A stretch of DNA of 29,816 nt from NCBI GenBank assembly GCA_003427395.1, contig BFEA01000577.1, positions 746,986 through 776,801 on the forward strand, read 5' to 3'. Position numbers and translations under genes: made by a program. This DNA comes from Chara braunii (lineage: Eukaryota > Streptophyta > Charophyceae > Charales > Characeae). This document shows, piece after piece, positions 8,766-17,856 of this stretch (within the stretch, counting starts at the first letter, position 1; each line of letters opens with the position of its first letter). The notes beneath the pieces are model-generated. The model was not told the origin of the DNA and made no database searches. It saw only the letters and a program-made list of their open reading frames with translations.

Positions 8766-10462
8766 GAGGGAGAGAACGAGGCGGGGGCTAGATCGTCGCC
8801 GTCCTCGTTTTCAGCAGATGAGGGAGACGGAGGGAGATTAGAAGGAGGGAGGGGACGAGTATAAGAGGTATGGCAGACGATGGGGACAAAGCTATGGTTG
8901 GCGCTGGCCTCGGGCGCCATGCGCACCGTGTTGGCACCGTTGGGTCCGAGCTCGACAAAGCGGAAACAGCCAGAGAACTTGGGAGCGAGTTTCCGGTCGC
9001 GTGCACATTTACGTACCTACACCAGGTCCCCTAATTTATATTGATGTTGGGGACCGGCGTTCCCATTTCGGGCCTCATAGCTACGGACTTGCCTCTCGTG
9101 GGCTAGATCAGTCATTTTTTGTCTCTTTCGGGCTAGCTTCGGGATGGCCCTTTCCATCAAATCGGCGTACCTTTTGGTCTTGGTCTTAAGGGCGGCATGC
9201 GTGTCTCTACCCCCTGCTTCGGCAATTTCCGAGTTGCCCCGATAATCGACACATGGGAGGCTATTGGTGCAAAGCTGAGAGGGGGTGAACCCCGTGGATT
9301 CGTGAGGGGTGGCCCGGTGAATTCCGACGATTTGGTATACGATCTCGGGCCACGGACGCGTGTCATGCGCCACTAGATTTCTACGAAGGGCAGTCTTTAT
9401 CATGCGATTGGCATTTTCGACCAACCCATTCGACTGGGAAACATGGGGTGTTGTGTGTTGACGTGTAATGCCTCGGCGCGCGAGCAATTTCTCTACCTCG
9501 CCTTTAAATTCGGACCCGTTGTCGGTTAGAATCTCTACCATATCTAGATGGGTATAGAGGAACCGATCGATGTATGTGGCTATCTCTGTAGCCTTATGGG
9601 TCTTGCAGGGGTAGACCTCGATGTATTTGGAAAAATGATCTATTAAAACTAAAAGGATGGAATATTCGCAACGGTTTGGGCCAGGTGGCACGTCGATATC
9701 TGTCGTGTCCATATTGACTCGGTGGAAATGGCGCTCGTCTTCCGTCGGTACTATCATGTTGGGTCCCCGTATTGGGGCACGATCGGCGGCACAAACCAGA
9801 CAGTTGGCAACCACATATCTGACATCGTCCCGTATATTAGACCAAAACCATCGATTCTGATATATAGTTGCTTCAGTGACACTTATCGCGAAGTGAGCGG
9901 CCTGCTCTTCGTGAGCAGATCGGGTCCAATCATATCTCTGGAATGGATGGGGAACCGTCAACCACAAACCCGATCCGTCAGTTTTACGCTTTTCCAGGTG
10001 ACCGTTGATGCATTGGTAATCTCGGGATCTCTTGGTAGCCCGAGGTCTGTCGTGCTTAGTGAGATGATCCAATGGTAAACCAGCCAATTTAGATAATAGA
10101 ATTTTATCCGTCCAGACCTCCGCTCGTCGGTATTTCTCGTCATATTCAGGGCCGTCCGTTCGGGCAACCTCGAATCGAACCTCGGTGGGGAGTTTGTCCG
10201 TTCTACACAGAGGGCACTTTCATTCCTTACTACTCGTTCGGTATCGAACGCATGCACCGTGCGCACGATTGACACACGTGGCACAGTCCACCCAATCAAC
10301 GAATCTAGTCTCAAAAGGATGACAGTCCACCCCATAAACTTGTGTAATACACGTACAAAAATAGCAGAATTTATCAGGAAGGGTAGCGAAGAAGGCCGAG
10401 GAGGTGAGAGGGGCGGAATCAGCAGGGAAAGAAGGGGTCGCAGAGACAGGTGGGGTAGCCAT
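8726..10462 (-). pseudogene. PHD finger-integrase polyprotein, two internal stops
   Basis: One frame runs from ATG 10462 (MATPPVSATP) to the stop at 8726, broken by TGA at 10220-10222 and TAG at 9017-9019. Order: PHD finger, linker, integrase zinc domain, catalytic core, C-terminal tail. Counting from Met 10087, the HHCC pair is H59/H65 and C96/C99. The catalytic triad is D127, D189 and E224 (ILTDNGSEF; NGLVENANRM), with the exact D-35-E spacing of retroviral-type integrases. After the TAG a GPF-like tail continues (APKFSGCFRFVELGPNG). Integrase inserts the cDNA into host chromatin in the nucleus. It lies after RNase H, in a different frame, separated by a GA microsatellite. Either an indel there shifted the frame, or integrase starts its own ORF at 10462. 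The two stops make this copy inactive. Confidence 0.85.
10205..10366 (-). other. PHD-type zinc finger (C4HC3) upstream of integrase
   Basis: The translation shows C-x2-C (CYFC), 23 residues, C-x2-C (CATC), 4 residues, H-x2-C (HGAC), 11 residues, C-x2-C (CPLC): the C4HC3 pattern of PHD fingers. An internal TGA (10220-10222) occupies the position two residues before the seventh Cys. PHD fingers keep a conserved Trp there, so the stop most simply arose from TGG. PHD fingers commonly bind histone H3 tails, often in a methylation-dependent way. Two spacings are slightly outside the usual range (long first loop, short third). A RING or other cross-brace finger is the main alternative. Confidence 0.7.
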
Positions 10463-10472
10463 GATGAGAGGG

Positions 10473-10475
<3 letters not shown>

Positions 10476-10526
<51 letters not shown>
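10476..10526. repeat. (GA)n dinucleotide microsatellite
   Basis: Fifty-one bases of uninterrupted GA, about 25 units, lie inside the pol region between the RNase H end (10566) and the PHD finger (10366). The reading frame differs on the two sides. Slippage in this tract could have caused the frame change, or the tract may separate two independent ORFs. Confidence 0.95.
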
Positions 10527-10527
<1 letters not shown>

Positions 10528-10565
10528 AGGGCTGAAGAGAGGGCAGAGCAAAGGCCCGGTGTCAC

Positions 10566-11141
10566 TCACTCCTTCGACAGAATTTCCACTTGCCCGTACC
10601 ACGGTCCGTTCTCATCCTTCGCCTCGTTCCACGGAATCACCTCCTCGCTCTTGGGGACCTTCTCGGGTCGGTGCAGTCGTGTCAACCCGTCAGCATTCCC
10701 GTGCCTCTCGTGCTTCCAATGACGAATGTCAAAGTCCATGCTCTGCAACACAGTCGCCCATCACCCAATCATGCACGAGTAATCCTTAGATTTCTTCAAG
10801 GCTAATAATGGCTCATGATCGGTCACCAGCGTGAACTTCCGCCCATACAGATAGGCTCGAAAGTGATTGATTCCCCACAGAGCCGCATAGCATTCTCCTG
10901 TTGGGGCGGCGTAATTGTGCTTGCAGGCAGGCACTGACTTAGACGCGTATTCCACCACGTATTCGAGCCCGCTCGGTCCCACCTGGGCCAAGATCGTTGA
11001 AATCGCCTCCGGCTGCCAGTCCGTGATGAGGACAAAAGGTTTTTCGGGATCCGGCCTTATAAGGACCGGGGTCGAAATAAAAGTTGCCTTGAGTTTCGAA
11101 AATGCTTGATCACACTCCCGCGTCCAAATCAACGCAATCAT
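10566..11141 (-). pseudogene. RNase H domain of gypsy pol, one internal stop
   Basis: The frame begins directly after a TAG (11142-11144) with the end of an RT thumb/connection (WTRECDQAFSKLK). It continues through an RNase H fold: FVLITDWQPEAIS (first Asp), YASKSVPACKHNYAAPTGE (Glu) and FTLVTDHEPLLAL (third Asp). A TGA at 10761-10763 then interrupts it just before WATVLQSMDFDIRHW and the typical NADGLTRLH end. In this family the residue before WA is usually Arg, so CGA to TGA is the likely change. RNase H degrades the RNA strand after first-strand synthesis. The RT fingers and palm, including the YxDD box, are absent upstream. Confidence 0.85.
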
Positions 11142-11852
11142 CTAGGATTCAGCAGGGCTAATTATCTTGGTCTCTTTAATTTCGACGTCAGTTTCCGAAT
11201 CAGTCGTAGTTTCTTCCACGGTTAGTCTTATTAAATCCACAATTTCCTGCATTAGATCGGGCACATCGTCGACGGGAGTTTTGGCTTCTCGTTTTATCAG
11301 AGCGATGGTCGCTCCTATTGTAAGCAGCGACCTTGGAGGGAAAACAGAAACATCCAGGTATTGTTTCACCTGTTGATAACGCGCTCGGAGGGAAAGTGTT
11401 CCCTCGTACAAAGTGCGAGGGGGTTCCAAATCGCCTGATAGGTCAGATATTTGCAAGATGGGTTCCCCGAGAAAGGTCGAGGAACTGACTTGGGCTTCTA
11501 TAGGCGCGAGCATGTTATCTTCCGGACTCAAGTGGAAAGTTCGTGTGGTTCTGGGAACCATCCGAAATTCCTCTTGAGTTTCGTGCTCGAGAAGTTCGAC
11601 TAAGTGTTTCCACTCACCCTCACTAGGCATCTCTTCTTCGCACTCCTGCTCTTCAAATCCGCCACTATTATCCGAAGATGGAAATTCCTCGTGATCGGGA
11701 CCTTGAATCATCCCTATCCGAGCAGAATCAGGATTCCTTTTACTGCTCAGGTGAAAATCCACAACGGAACTGTCTGAGGCTTTCCACATGTTTGCGTAAG
11801 CACCAACTGCTTGGAATCGAAATGCATGCGGGCACCTACCGCCATCGCCCAA
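11142..11852 (-). pseudogene. Protease-RT linker region of gypsy pol, no recognised domain
   Basis: An open sense frame of 236 codons overlaps the end of the protease frame in another phase, implying a frameshift between about 11852 and 11747. It is acidic (EEQECEEEMPSEGEW; ETTTDSETDVEIKET) and has a moderately structured centre (YEGTLSLRARYQQVKQYLD). It ends in a TAG immediately before the RNase H part, in the same phase. No RT motif is seen in it. In intact gypsy elements the RT core should follow at this point, so the junction near 11142 marks a deletion of roughly 200 or more residues, or this copy belongs to a non-autonomous subfamily. Confidence 0.55.
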
Positions 11853-13051
11853 GGCAGTCCCAACAACACCGAATATGAGTGCGCATCTATGACCAAGGAG
11901 TTAACGAGGACGTGCACTCGTCCAACTTTCACGGCCACATTCTCAATGACTCCTACGATATTCATTGCTTCCTCATCAGCAGAGACGTAGTTGTCTTTGC
12001 CAGATTGAGGGAGAATCGAGTTGAGTCGTCCCGTTCTTCTCACCGTATCTAATGATATAGCGACCGCGGAGGACCCAGTATCGATGAGGGCGTTAAAAGG
12101 TTTGCCCCATACTTCACAATCGCATTCAACACTTTTCCACAACACTGGTCGAGCTCGCACAAAATGATATTTCTCAGCTAAAGAAATCGTAGCTACTCGT
12201 GTGGCTTCGGGTTCATCAACTTCGGGTTCAGGCGGTGCAACACCCTCTGCTTCTTCCTCCTTCTTCTTTTTCAACATTCGTTGTATGCGCTGGTATGTAA
12301 AGCGCTTTTGATTCTTCTGACATTGTTGTAGCAGCTTGTCATTTGCAGCTTCGGATATGGTGAGCAAATGTCCCACTGGGACCGGAACGCGAATGTCCAG
12401 TTGCTTAAGCGTTCGTAGCACATCAATTTCTCCCGTCCGAAACTGTGGTCCGGGGTTAGATTCGCGCTTGACCCATTCAAGATCGTCATGAGCCGGTCGG
12501 ATTGTTCTGACCATGCTGGCGAGATGAAGGTATTCGGCCGGGTCAACCACGTCAGCGGCTTCGGAAGGAGAAGTCCCCGAGGTCGATGCAACTGCAATTG
12601 AGGGAGAAGGTCGCTCAGGGGCGTAAGCGATGGTCTCCTCATCTCGGGCTGTATCCATTAGTGCAGTTACTCGTCCTTGATTCAAAGCTACGGGGGTTGC
12701 GGCAGGTGGGGGCTGATTTCGTTTTGGTTGCGGACAGTCCCGGGCGAAATGCCTGGGCTGTTTGCAATTGTAACACTCAATCCTCCCTGCCAAGTTAGCT
12801 GCATGAGGGAACTGCGGTGCATGTCCAGGTGTAGGCGGGGCGGGCAAAAGCGGGAACGATGCAGGGGCAGGTCGAGCAGGAGCCGGGTTGGGCGTAATCA
12901 GCCTGCTCATAATCTGTTCCATTCGATCCATGTGAGCCGCCTGCATTTGGACCAGATTGCTCATCCATTCAGATTGCTTGGTAGTAGTTCTATGGATCAT
13001 CTCTGCCAAGTGCATATTTGTTATGGACATAGAGGCAGGATCTTGGGAGCT
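11747..13051 (-). pseudogene. Nucleocapsid zinc knuckle and aspartic protease
   Basis: This continues the gag frame after its TGA (13052-13054). Counting from Met 13030, a Pro-rich stretch (47-75) precedes a zinc knuckle C86-x2-C89-x4-H94-x4-C99 (CYNCKQPRHFARDC), which binds the genomic RNA. After a charged spacer with a Lys/Glu-rich coil (254-262) comes the retropepsin-like protease: NALIDTGSSAVAIS with catalytic D317, and a later VLLGLPW segment that fits the family's hydrophobic-G motif. The protease releases the mature proteins from the polyprotein. The frame ends at 11747, overlapping the next segment in another phase. Confidence 0.85.
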
Positions 13052-13807
13052 TCAGGGGTTAACAGCTGCTACCTGTTGGTTCATTGAGAGAGTCGGAGAA
13101 GGGGGAGAAGGAGCTGGCGGGATATCAGAGGCGAACCCTTCAGGAAGGTCATGATCAGGCCGGGGATAGAATCGTCCTACCGCTCGTAACCACGATCGTC
13201 GTTTCGCAGCTACATCTTGAATTGTGTCTGTAATGTCTTTGTCTCCCTGACTGATATACTTCTTTGTATCCGTCAGGTCTAACTCAAGCACTTTGGCGAT
13301 GATAGCGAATAACTGGTTCGTTTTAGGGGGAGCCTTTTTCTGCAGCTTAGCTTTTAGCGTCGGATTTCGTAGATGATCGATGAACAAGTCTCGGGCGGAA
13401 TTTTCATCTCGCCTTGATTTGTCCAACATGGTTTGGAATCGATCCACGAAGTCAGGCAACAATTCCCCTGGTTCTTGCGGTTGAGTTTTGAGAACATACC
13501 AAGCAGCGTCTTCGCTGACCGTATCAAATCTGGCCAAAAACGCTCGCTTGAAGGTATTCCAATCTACCCATTTGTGTTTCCTAAACCAATTATGTGCCGT
13601 GTTGCGAAGCAGCAAGGTGATGACGCGGGGGAGATCTTCCACGCTATAACCTTGAGCGTGGACGACTTCTAACCAAGCTTCGGGGTGGGTGTGATTAGGA
13701 AAGAAAGGAAAAACAGCGGAAATACTAACAATCACCCTGGGGGGTGTTGCGTTGCCGTCGGCCATTGGCATAGCTGGTCTAGCCTCGCCAAATCTTGATC
13801 TAGTCAC
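13052..13807 (-). pseudogene. Gag capsid domain (retrotransposon gag), ends in premature TGA
   Basis: It starts at ATG 13807, about 60 bases inside the primer site. The product has the retrotransposon gag pattern AWLEVVHAQGYSVED, then ITLLLRNTAHNWFRKHK and WNTFKRAFLARFDTVSED, then a long helix-rich tail (LPDFVDRFQTMLDKSRRDEN). Gag forms the cytoplasmic particle that packages the RNA. The TGA at 13052-13054 follows QQVAAVNP, and the same frame resumes at once toward the zinc knuckle. The stop is therefore most likely a point mutation in one gag-protease ORF, although a programmed readthrough stop at that position cannot be excluded from one copy. Confidence 0.85.
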
Positions 13808-13868
13808 CGACGATCTCGGCGAGCAAGTTAAGGACTTCTTCTACCTCTCGCTCAGAACCTACACGAGT

Positions 13869-13881
13869 CGGCTCCGATACC
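13869..13881 (-). promoter_or_regulatory. Primer binding site complementary to tRNA-iMet
   Basis: The minus strand reads TGGTATCGGAGCC next to the right LTR. It differs at one base from TGGTATCAGAGCC, the usual plant initiator tRNA-Met primer site. It fixes the element's orientation and marks the inner edge of the 5' LTR to within 2 bases (the match overlaps the shared LTR sequence by CA/TG). Confidence 0.85.
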
Positions 13882-14102
13882 AACCTCATGCCCTGTGTTG
13901 TCTTCGGTTCGGAGCGCTAAGGGTGCGGAAAGAAGGCCCAGGAAAACAACAAGATGGGGTGTGCCAAGGATTTTTGGAAAATTGAGTGTAGGGACACAGA
14001 CAGAACTGAAATCCCCCGTGTTGGCCGATGAAGTAAGTCGGTTGCTTTCGCGCGTTACGAAATGCACGTGAGGGCACGACGCGAAAAAAGAAAAATCCAA
14101 AT

Positions 14103-14626
14103 TCAATCCAAAAAGTATTGCCGAACTTCCCACCGCGCGATGACTCTTCGTTTATAGCGAAAGGGCTTCGGTACACTCCGCCTGTCCCGTTTCCGTATCA
14201 AGTCCCGATGTCTCTCATTGGTCAGTTCCGAGTCCGACATAGAGGGTCTCAGTCGCATGGCTCTTTCCTCGTGCTTGTCTTCACTCCGTATTCGGTAGTG
14301 GAAGTCCTTTGATTCGTAGCGGTCGAAACGTTGGCACTCAGTGCACAGGGTTCGAGGCCAATGGGGTGCCACTGCCGTCCACGGAATGACGATCAGCTCG
14401 TTAAATGTCAACAATACTGAGTAAGGCGGGAAGTGCGTATCGACAATGACAAAGCCCGCGTCCACGGGAGGGAAGTAATATCGTCCGCCGATCCGTGCGA
14501 CAGCTTCTCGTACGTCCCACTCGCAAACACGTGTTCTTTCCTCGTTGTAAGGGAAGGGGCGCGTTGGCGAAGGAGACACGGGAGGCTGGCGCCCAATCGA
14601 GGTGCCCCCATCAGTCCACATGTCAA
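14103..14626 (-). pseudogene. LTR-encoded ORF, right copy, broken by a small deletion
   Basis: Counterpart of the frame at 3102-4143. The front half (HVFASGTYEKLSHGS, DITSLP) is in one phase. The rest (GFVIVDTHFPPYSVLL, PHWPRTLCTECQRFDRY, FHYRIRSEDKHEE, RWEVRQYFLD) is in another, because about 13 bases present in the left copy are missing near 14466. The MITE is absent here. The two copies are thus disabled by different lesions, which implies that the ancestral LTR had a longer open frame. No family recognised. Confidence 0.4.
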
Positions 14627-15700
14627 TCAATCGAAATGAGTTTGCAAAAAACCCGAGACGTCATCAAAAAGCACAATCGTAAAAACCAACTAATATTTTC
14701 CTTCCTTTCGACACGAGAGAAGCATTTTACAGAGCTCGTACAACCATGCAGTAATCGGGTTGGAGTTTCGAGGGACCAACCCGTGACTCAGGTTCAGCAG
14801 GCGAGATCGACGTAAATCCGAGGCACCTTGCTCTTTCGAGGCTGCCCCGCAGACTGGCTGCAGATGTCGTGCAGTATAAGGCAGATGGCATACGCAGTGC
14901 ATTCAGAACGATAGATCTAAACACTCTTGCGTTCTCGAACAAGATCCCACCGAGCTCTAGGTCTAACCAAAACAAAATTCACATACAAGCATTTTCCTTT
15001 CTATGCATACATCCACTATGGAAGGTGCGAAAATGACAATTGTGCATCAACTCCTTCCACAAATCAGAAACAAATCGGGGGATAGTACACACGCATCCAC
15101 CGTTCACAAAACAAGATGATTGAGTTCCTTTGCATCCGGGGATTACCCAGGAAACTAGTGGAAGAGTTCCGGAAGAAGTTCTTCTGCGCAGGAAATCACA
15201 AGGATTCACTTCTGTTCATAGGAGAGACAGACTCACAACACATCGTCATTCAGATCAGAGAGAGAAAGGGGAGAGATGGACGAGAAATGTCGAGACAGGA
15301 GACACTGGGATCCGAAAAGAGAACGTTCGGCTTCGCAGCCGTGAACTCACACCAAAGGAAAATGATCTGCAATAGTGAAGGCGCATTCGTCGTGAAATTC
15401 TAATATGGCCCTGGGCCAATCATCCACTCAACTCCAATTACCGATCCTCATACCCGCACCGACGATCCCGGTCGTCGCGTGCTAACTTCCGCCACCACGA
15501 TAGCCACCCTGCTGATGCAAGCTTGACACGGCTCGCCCGGATCCCACAGTCCATCGTGGTGATCAAGCGCGCAACCGACCAGCCTACAGTCAGCCCGTCA
15601 GGACTTTTCGACTCGCACCAAACGCATCACCTAGCCACTGCTTCCCGGAAGCTAGCTTGGGAGTTGAAAGCGTAAGAGAGATTTGCGGGCGCGCTTGCGG

Positions 15701-15708
15701 AATTTATA
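15701..15708 (-). promoter_or_regulatory. TATA-like box in right (5') LTR
   Basis: The minus strand reads ACTATAAATTCC, matching the left LTR site. A CCAAT-type pentamer (plus-strand CCAAT near 15830) lies about 125 bases upstream in element orientation. This is the most plausible promoter of the full-length RNA. Confidence 0.45.
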
Positions 15709-16598
15709 GTTGCGAGAAGGAAGACAGAAGGAAGAGAAGGCGGAGGGGAAATCGAGGTGTAGGAGGAGAAGATTCAGCGGGGGGCGGTCAAGGGAAGCCA
15801 TGTTGATCCTTCAAAACCCAATGTTCAGCCAATCAGATTCGTCGCGCAATAGGAAGATCCTCTTACTCAATGCGTCTGGTTGGTGAGCGGGGGTAATCGA
15901 AGGATCAACAGGGTTTCGTGAGCCAAGGTTGAAGAGCGAGAAGGAAAGAGGTGCGAGAAGCAGCGCGAGACGGGTCCAAGATTCAGATAATCAAGAAAGG
16001 AAAACAGGCGCGCAAAGAGCAAAGAGAGGGAAATCAGTTGCGATAGGAGAAGAAGAGGAGGGGGAAGGGAGGGAGAAGAGAGCACGGGGGAAGAATGACG
16101 CGGGAAATAAGGAGGAGGAAGCTTGTATGCGCGGCGCCGACAACAAGAGAAAAAGGCACCAAAACAGTTACAGCTTGCCTATGTCCTAAACCAATTCAAA
16201 AATTGAAATCGCCATATCCGCACGCGAAAGTCGACACAGGAAAAGAAAGTCCTATGCCTATCCGTATTCTCACAAAATTCTTAGAGATTTCTCCGACGCG
16301 ACCGAGAACATTCATGCACAAAAAGAAAGGACGCGTTGGGTTCCGCTTATTCCGGAATTCCTAACTGTTGAGCCCGATTCCTAGTGCGCTCGCTAAGGCG
16401 CACGCAATTTCCCATGCATTTCCCGAATTACAAAAACCAGGATTCCAAGAATCAATAGAACCTCCGAAAAATGAAGGCCCAAACAAGGCACCTGAAATCA
16501 AGGAAAGCGACGGGGGCTTTGTTGATCCAGTATGATACAAAAGAAGGAATTGAGTCAAGGGGTACGAAAGATAGCACGGGGTCGGGATGTGGTTCGTC

Positions 16599-16948
16599 AC
16601 ATGTCTGCAAAAGCGCTGGGAGACCCTGTCAAGATGTAACCCCACCGTCTGCAGATCCTTCCACACCCCTCCACCGCGTTCCAGCACCCATAGCCTCCGC
16701 CTCACATCCAAGCGATTGCCAATTGAGTGTATGGCATCGCTCATGAGCGACAGGCTGTGCATGACAGTGCCCACAAGAACCAGCAGTGCAGTCGACACAA
16801 GTGCCGCACACATGGGGAGGGCCGCTGCAGCCTCGAGGATGGCCATAGCTGCCGCATTCCTCCGGTTCATCCACTGGACGATGATGAAGACGATGGTGAC
16901 TATGGCATCCCAGTCGTCATGTGTGAACAACGGTGATAGGGCATCCAT
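16599..16948 (-). pseudogene. HARBI1-like protein, upstream half of a split exon
   Basis: The frame starts at ATG 16948 (MDALSPLFTHDDWDAIVTIV) and stays open into the right LTR. It has two hydrophobic stretches (VTIVFIIVQW; AALVSTALLVLVGTVM), then RRRLWVLERGGGVWKDLQTV and LDRVSQRF. A basic/Trp-rich segment of that kind commonly precedes the RP...ILxRI block in HARBI1-like proteins, and that block is found at 2699-2851. The phase is preserved across the element if one copy of the 5-bp duplication is dropped. An AG at 16979-16980 could be a splice acceptor extending the frame a few codons upstream, but its polypyrimidine tract is poor. The assignment rests mainly on continuity with the downstream half. 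Confidence 0.5.
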
Positions 16949-17162
16949 GGCGTGCGCGGTAATGTAAACAGCGGTCTCCTACAACATCCTCGTCACACGT
17001 GTTCATCCACCACTTCTCCACGATGGCAGATATTCCGTCCTCTACACCACAAGCAAGGGATGGAGGGAGCACTCCCCCTGCCACTGGCACCACTAACTGC
17101 TTCCAAACACAGGGTTGGTAATGACAGAATCGAACAGAGAAAACAGTGGTCCCCCCTGAACG

Positions 17163-17316
17163 NNNNNNNNNNNNNNNNNNNNNNNNNNNNNNNNNNNNNN
17201 NNNNNNNNNNNNNNNNNNNNNNNNNNNNNNNNNNNNNNNNNNNNNNNNNNNNNNNNNNNNNNNNNNNNNNNNNNNNNNNNNNNNNNNNNNNNNNNNNNNN
17301 NNNNNNNNNNNNNNNN
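17163..17316. other. Assembly gap (154 Ns)
   Basis: A continuous run of N separates two sequenced blocks; true length and content are unknown. Confidence 1.
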
Positions 17317-17714
17317 CCCCTCCTTCCCCCGTTTGCTCCGTCTCTCAACGGCCCCCACGCCATCGCCTTTGGCCCGCACACAAACAAAAAATCTAGCCGT
17401 TGGCGGCACGTGTACCACGATGCAGTGGTACCTGCATTGTAGCCCAGCAATGGCGCACCTGTCGCGCATTGTCACTCCCCGCCTACGAGCGGACAACCGA
17501 AACAGGAACAAAACCCCTTGGAATGGACATAAGCTACCGCCATCCGGTCCATCTCCAGTTTCCAGCCTTTCCAGGCTCGTGGAACTCTCCCGTGGCAAAC
17601 TCTTCCACACACCCTTCCACATAAATCCAAAAATCGTCACTTTTCCAACACCTTTCCTGTGGGGTCCAGGCCTCAACCACCCACACCAGATGGAAAACTC
17701 CACAGACTGTCGGT

Positions 17715-17730
17715 TCATATAAATATATAT
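17715..17730. promoter_or_regulatory. TATA-like A/T tract
   Basis: CATATAAATATATATC contains TATAAATA on the plus strand and TATATATTTATA on the minus strand, in otherwise mixed-composition DNA. On the minus strand it lies about 770 bases upstream of the HARBI1-like ATG at 16948 and could be its promoter. Nothing else confirms a start site. Confidence 0.25.
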
Positions 17731-17810
17731 CTTGTTGAAAAAGCAACGCTGCCCCAAGAATGCAGAGGGTGGGGGGAGCGCTGGTACTGGGCGAATAGCG
17801 GTAGCGCTCT

Positions 17811-17856
17811 GGTAACAGCACCGCTACGCGTTTCACCGCGCGTAGCGCTGTTTACC
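17811..17856. other. Long GC-rich hairpin
   Basis: CGCTACGCG (17822-17830) pairs perfectly with CGCGTAGCG (17839-17847). The stem continues outward, GGTAACAG against CTGTTTACC, with small bulges. The loop is TTTCACCG. Several AGCGCT/TAGCG words cluster just before it (17777-17807). Confidence 0.5.

Larger units (their letters stand above)
2861..16598 (-). mobile_element. Ty3/gypsy LTR retrotransposon with PHD finger, degenerate, lacking RT core
   Basis: A 13.7-kb minus-strand element bounded by two long direct repeats. Reading from the right it has an LTR, a tRNA-iMet primer site, gag, CCHC knuckle, protease, linker, RNase H, PHD finger, integrase, three extra ORFs and the second LTR. RNase H before integrase is the Ty3/gypsy order. 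In the outer 5 bases the left flank reads ACACG and the right flank ACATG, a likely target duplication with one change. No clear polypurine tract is visible beside the left LTR. Several in-frame stops, a frame change near a GA microsatellite and loss of the RT palm make it non-autonomous. LTR divergence by eye over one 180-base stretch is about 6-7%, mostly transitions, so insertion is not recent. The LTR ends are uncertain by a few bases and do not show a clean TG...CA. Confidence 0.9.
13880..16598 (-). repeat. Right LTR (5' LTR of the minus-strand element)
   Basis: A direct repeat of the left LTR without the MITE and with a ~13-base deletion near 14466. Transcription would start downstream of the TATA-like site at 15701-15708 and run left through a leader of about 1.8 kb before gag. 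This long leader includes the sense-strand LTR ORF. Plus-strand frames are also partly conserved (95 codons at 15116-15403; the left copy has one TAA). The observed differences between the copies there are mostly replacement changes, consistent with neutral drift after insertion. Confidence 0.85.

Noticed and set aside
16917-17757. ORFs crossing the N run
   Set aside because: Their openness depends on the 154 undefined bases; the sequenced flanks show no domain.
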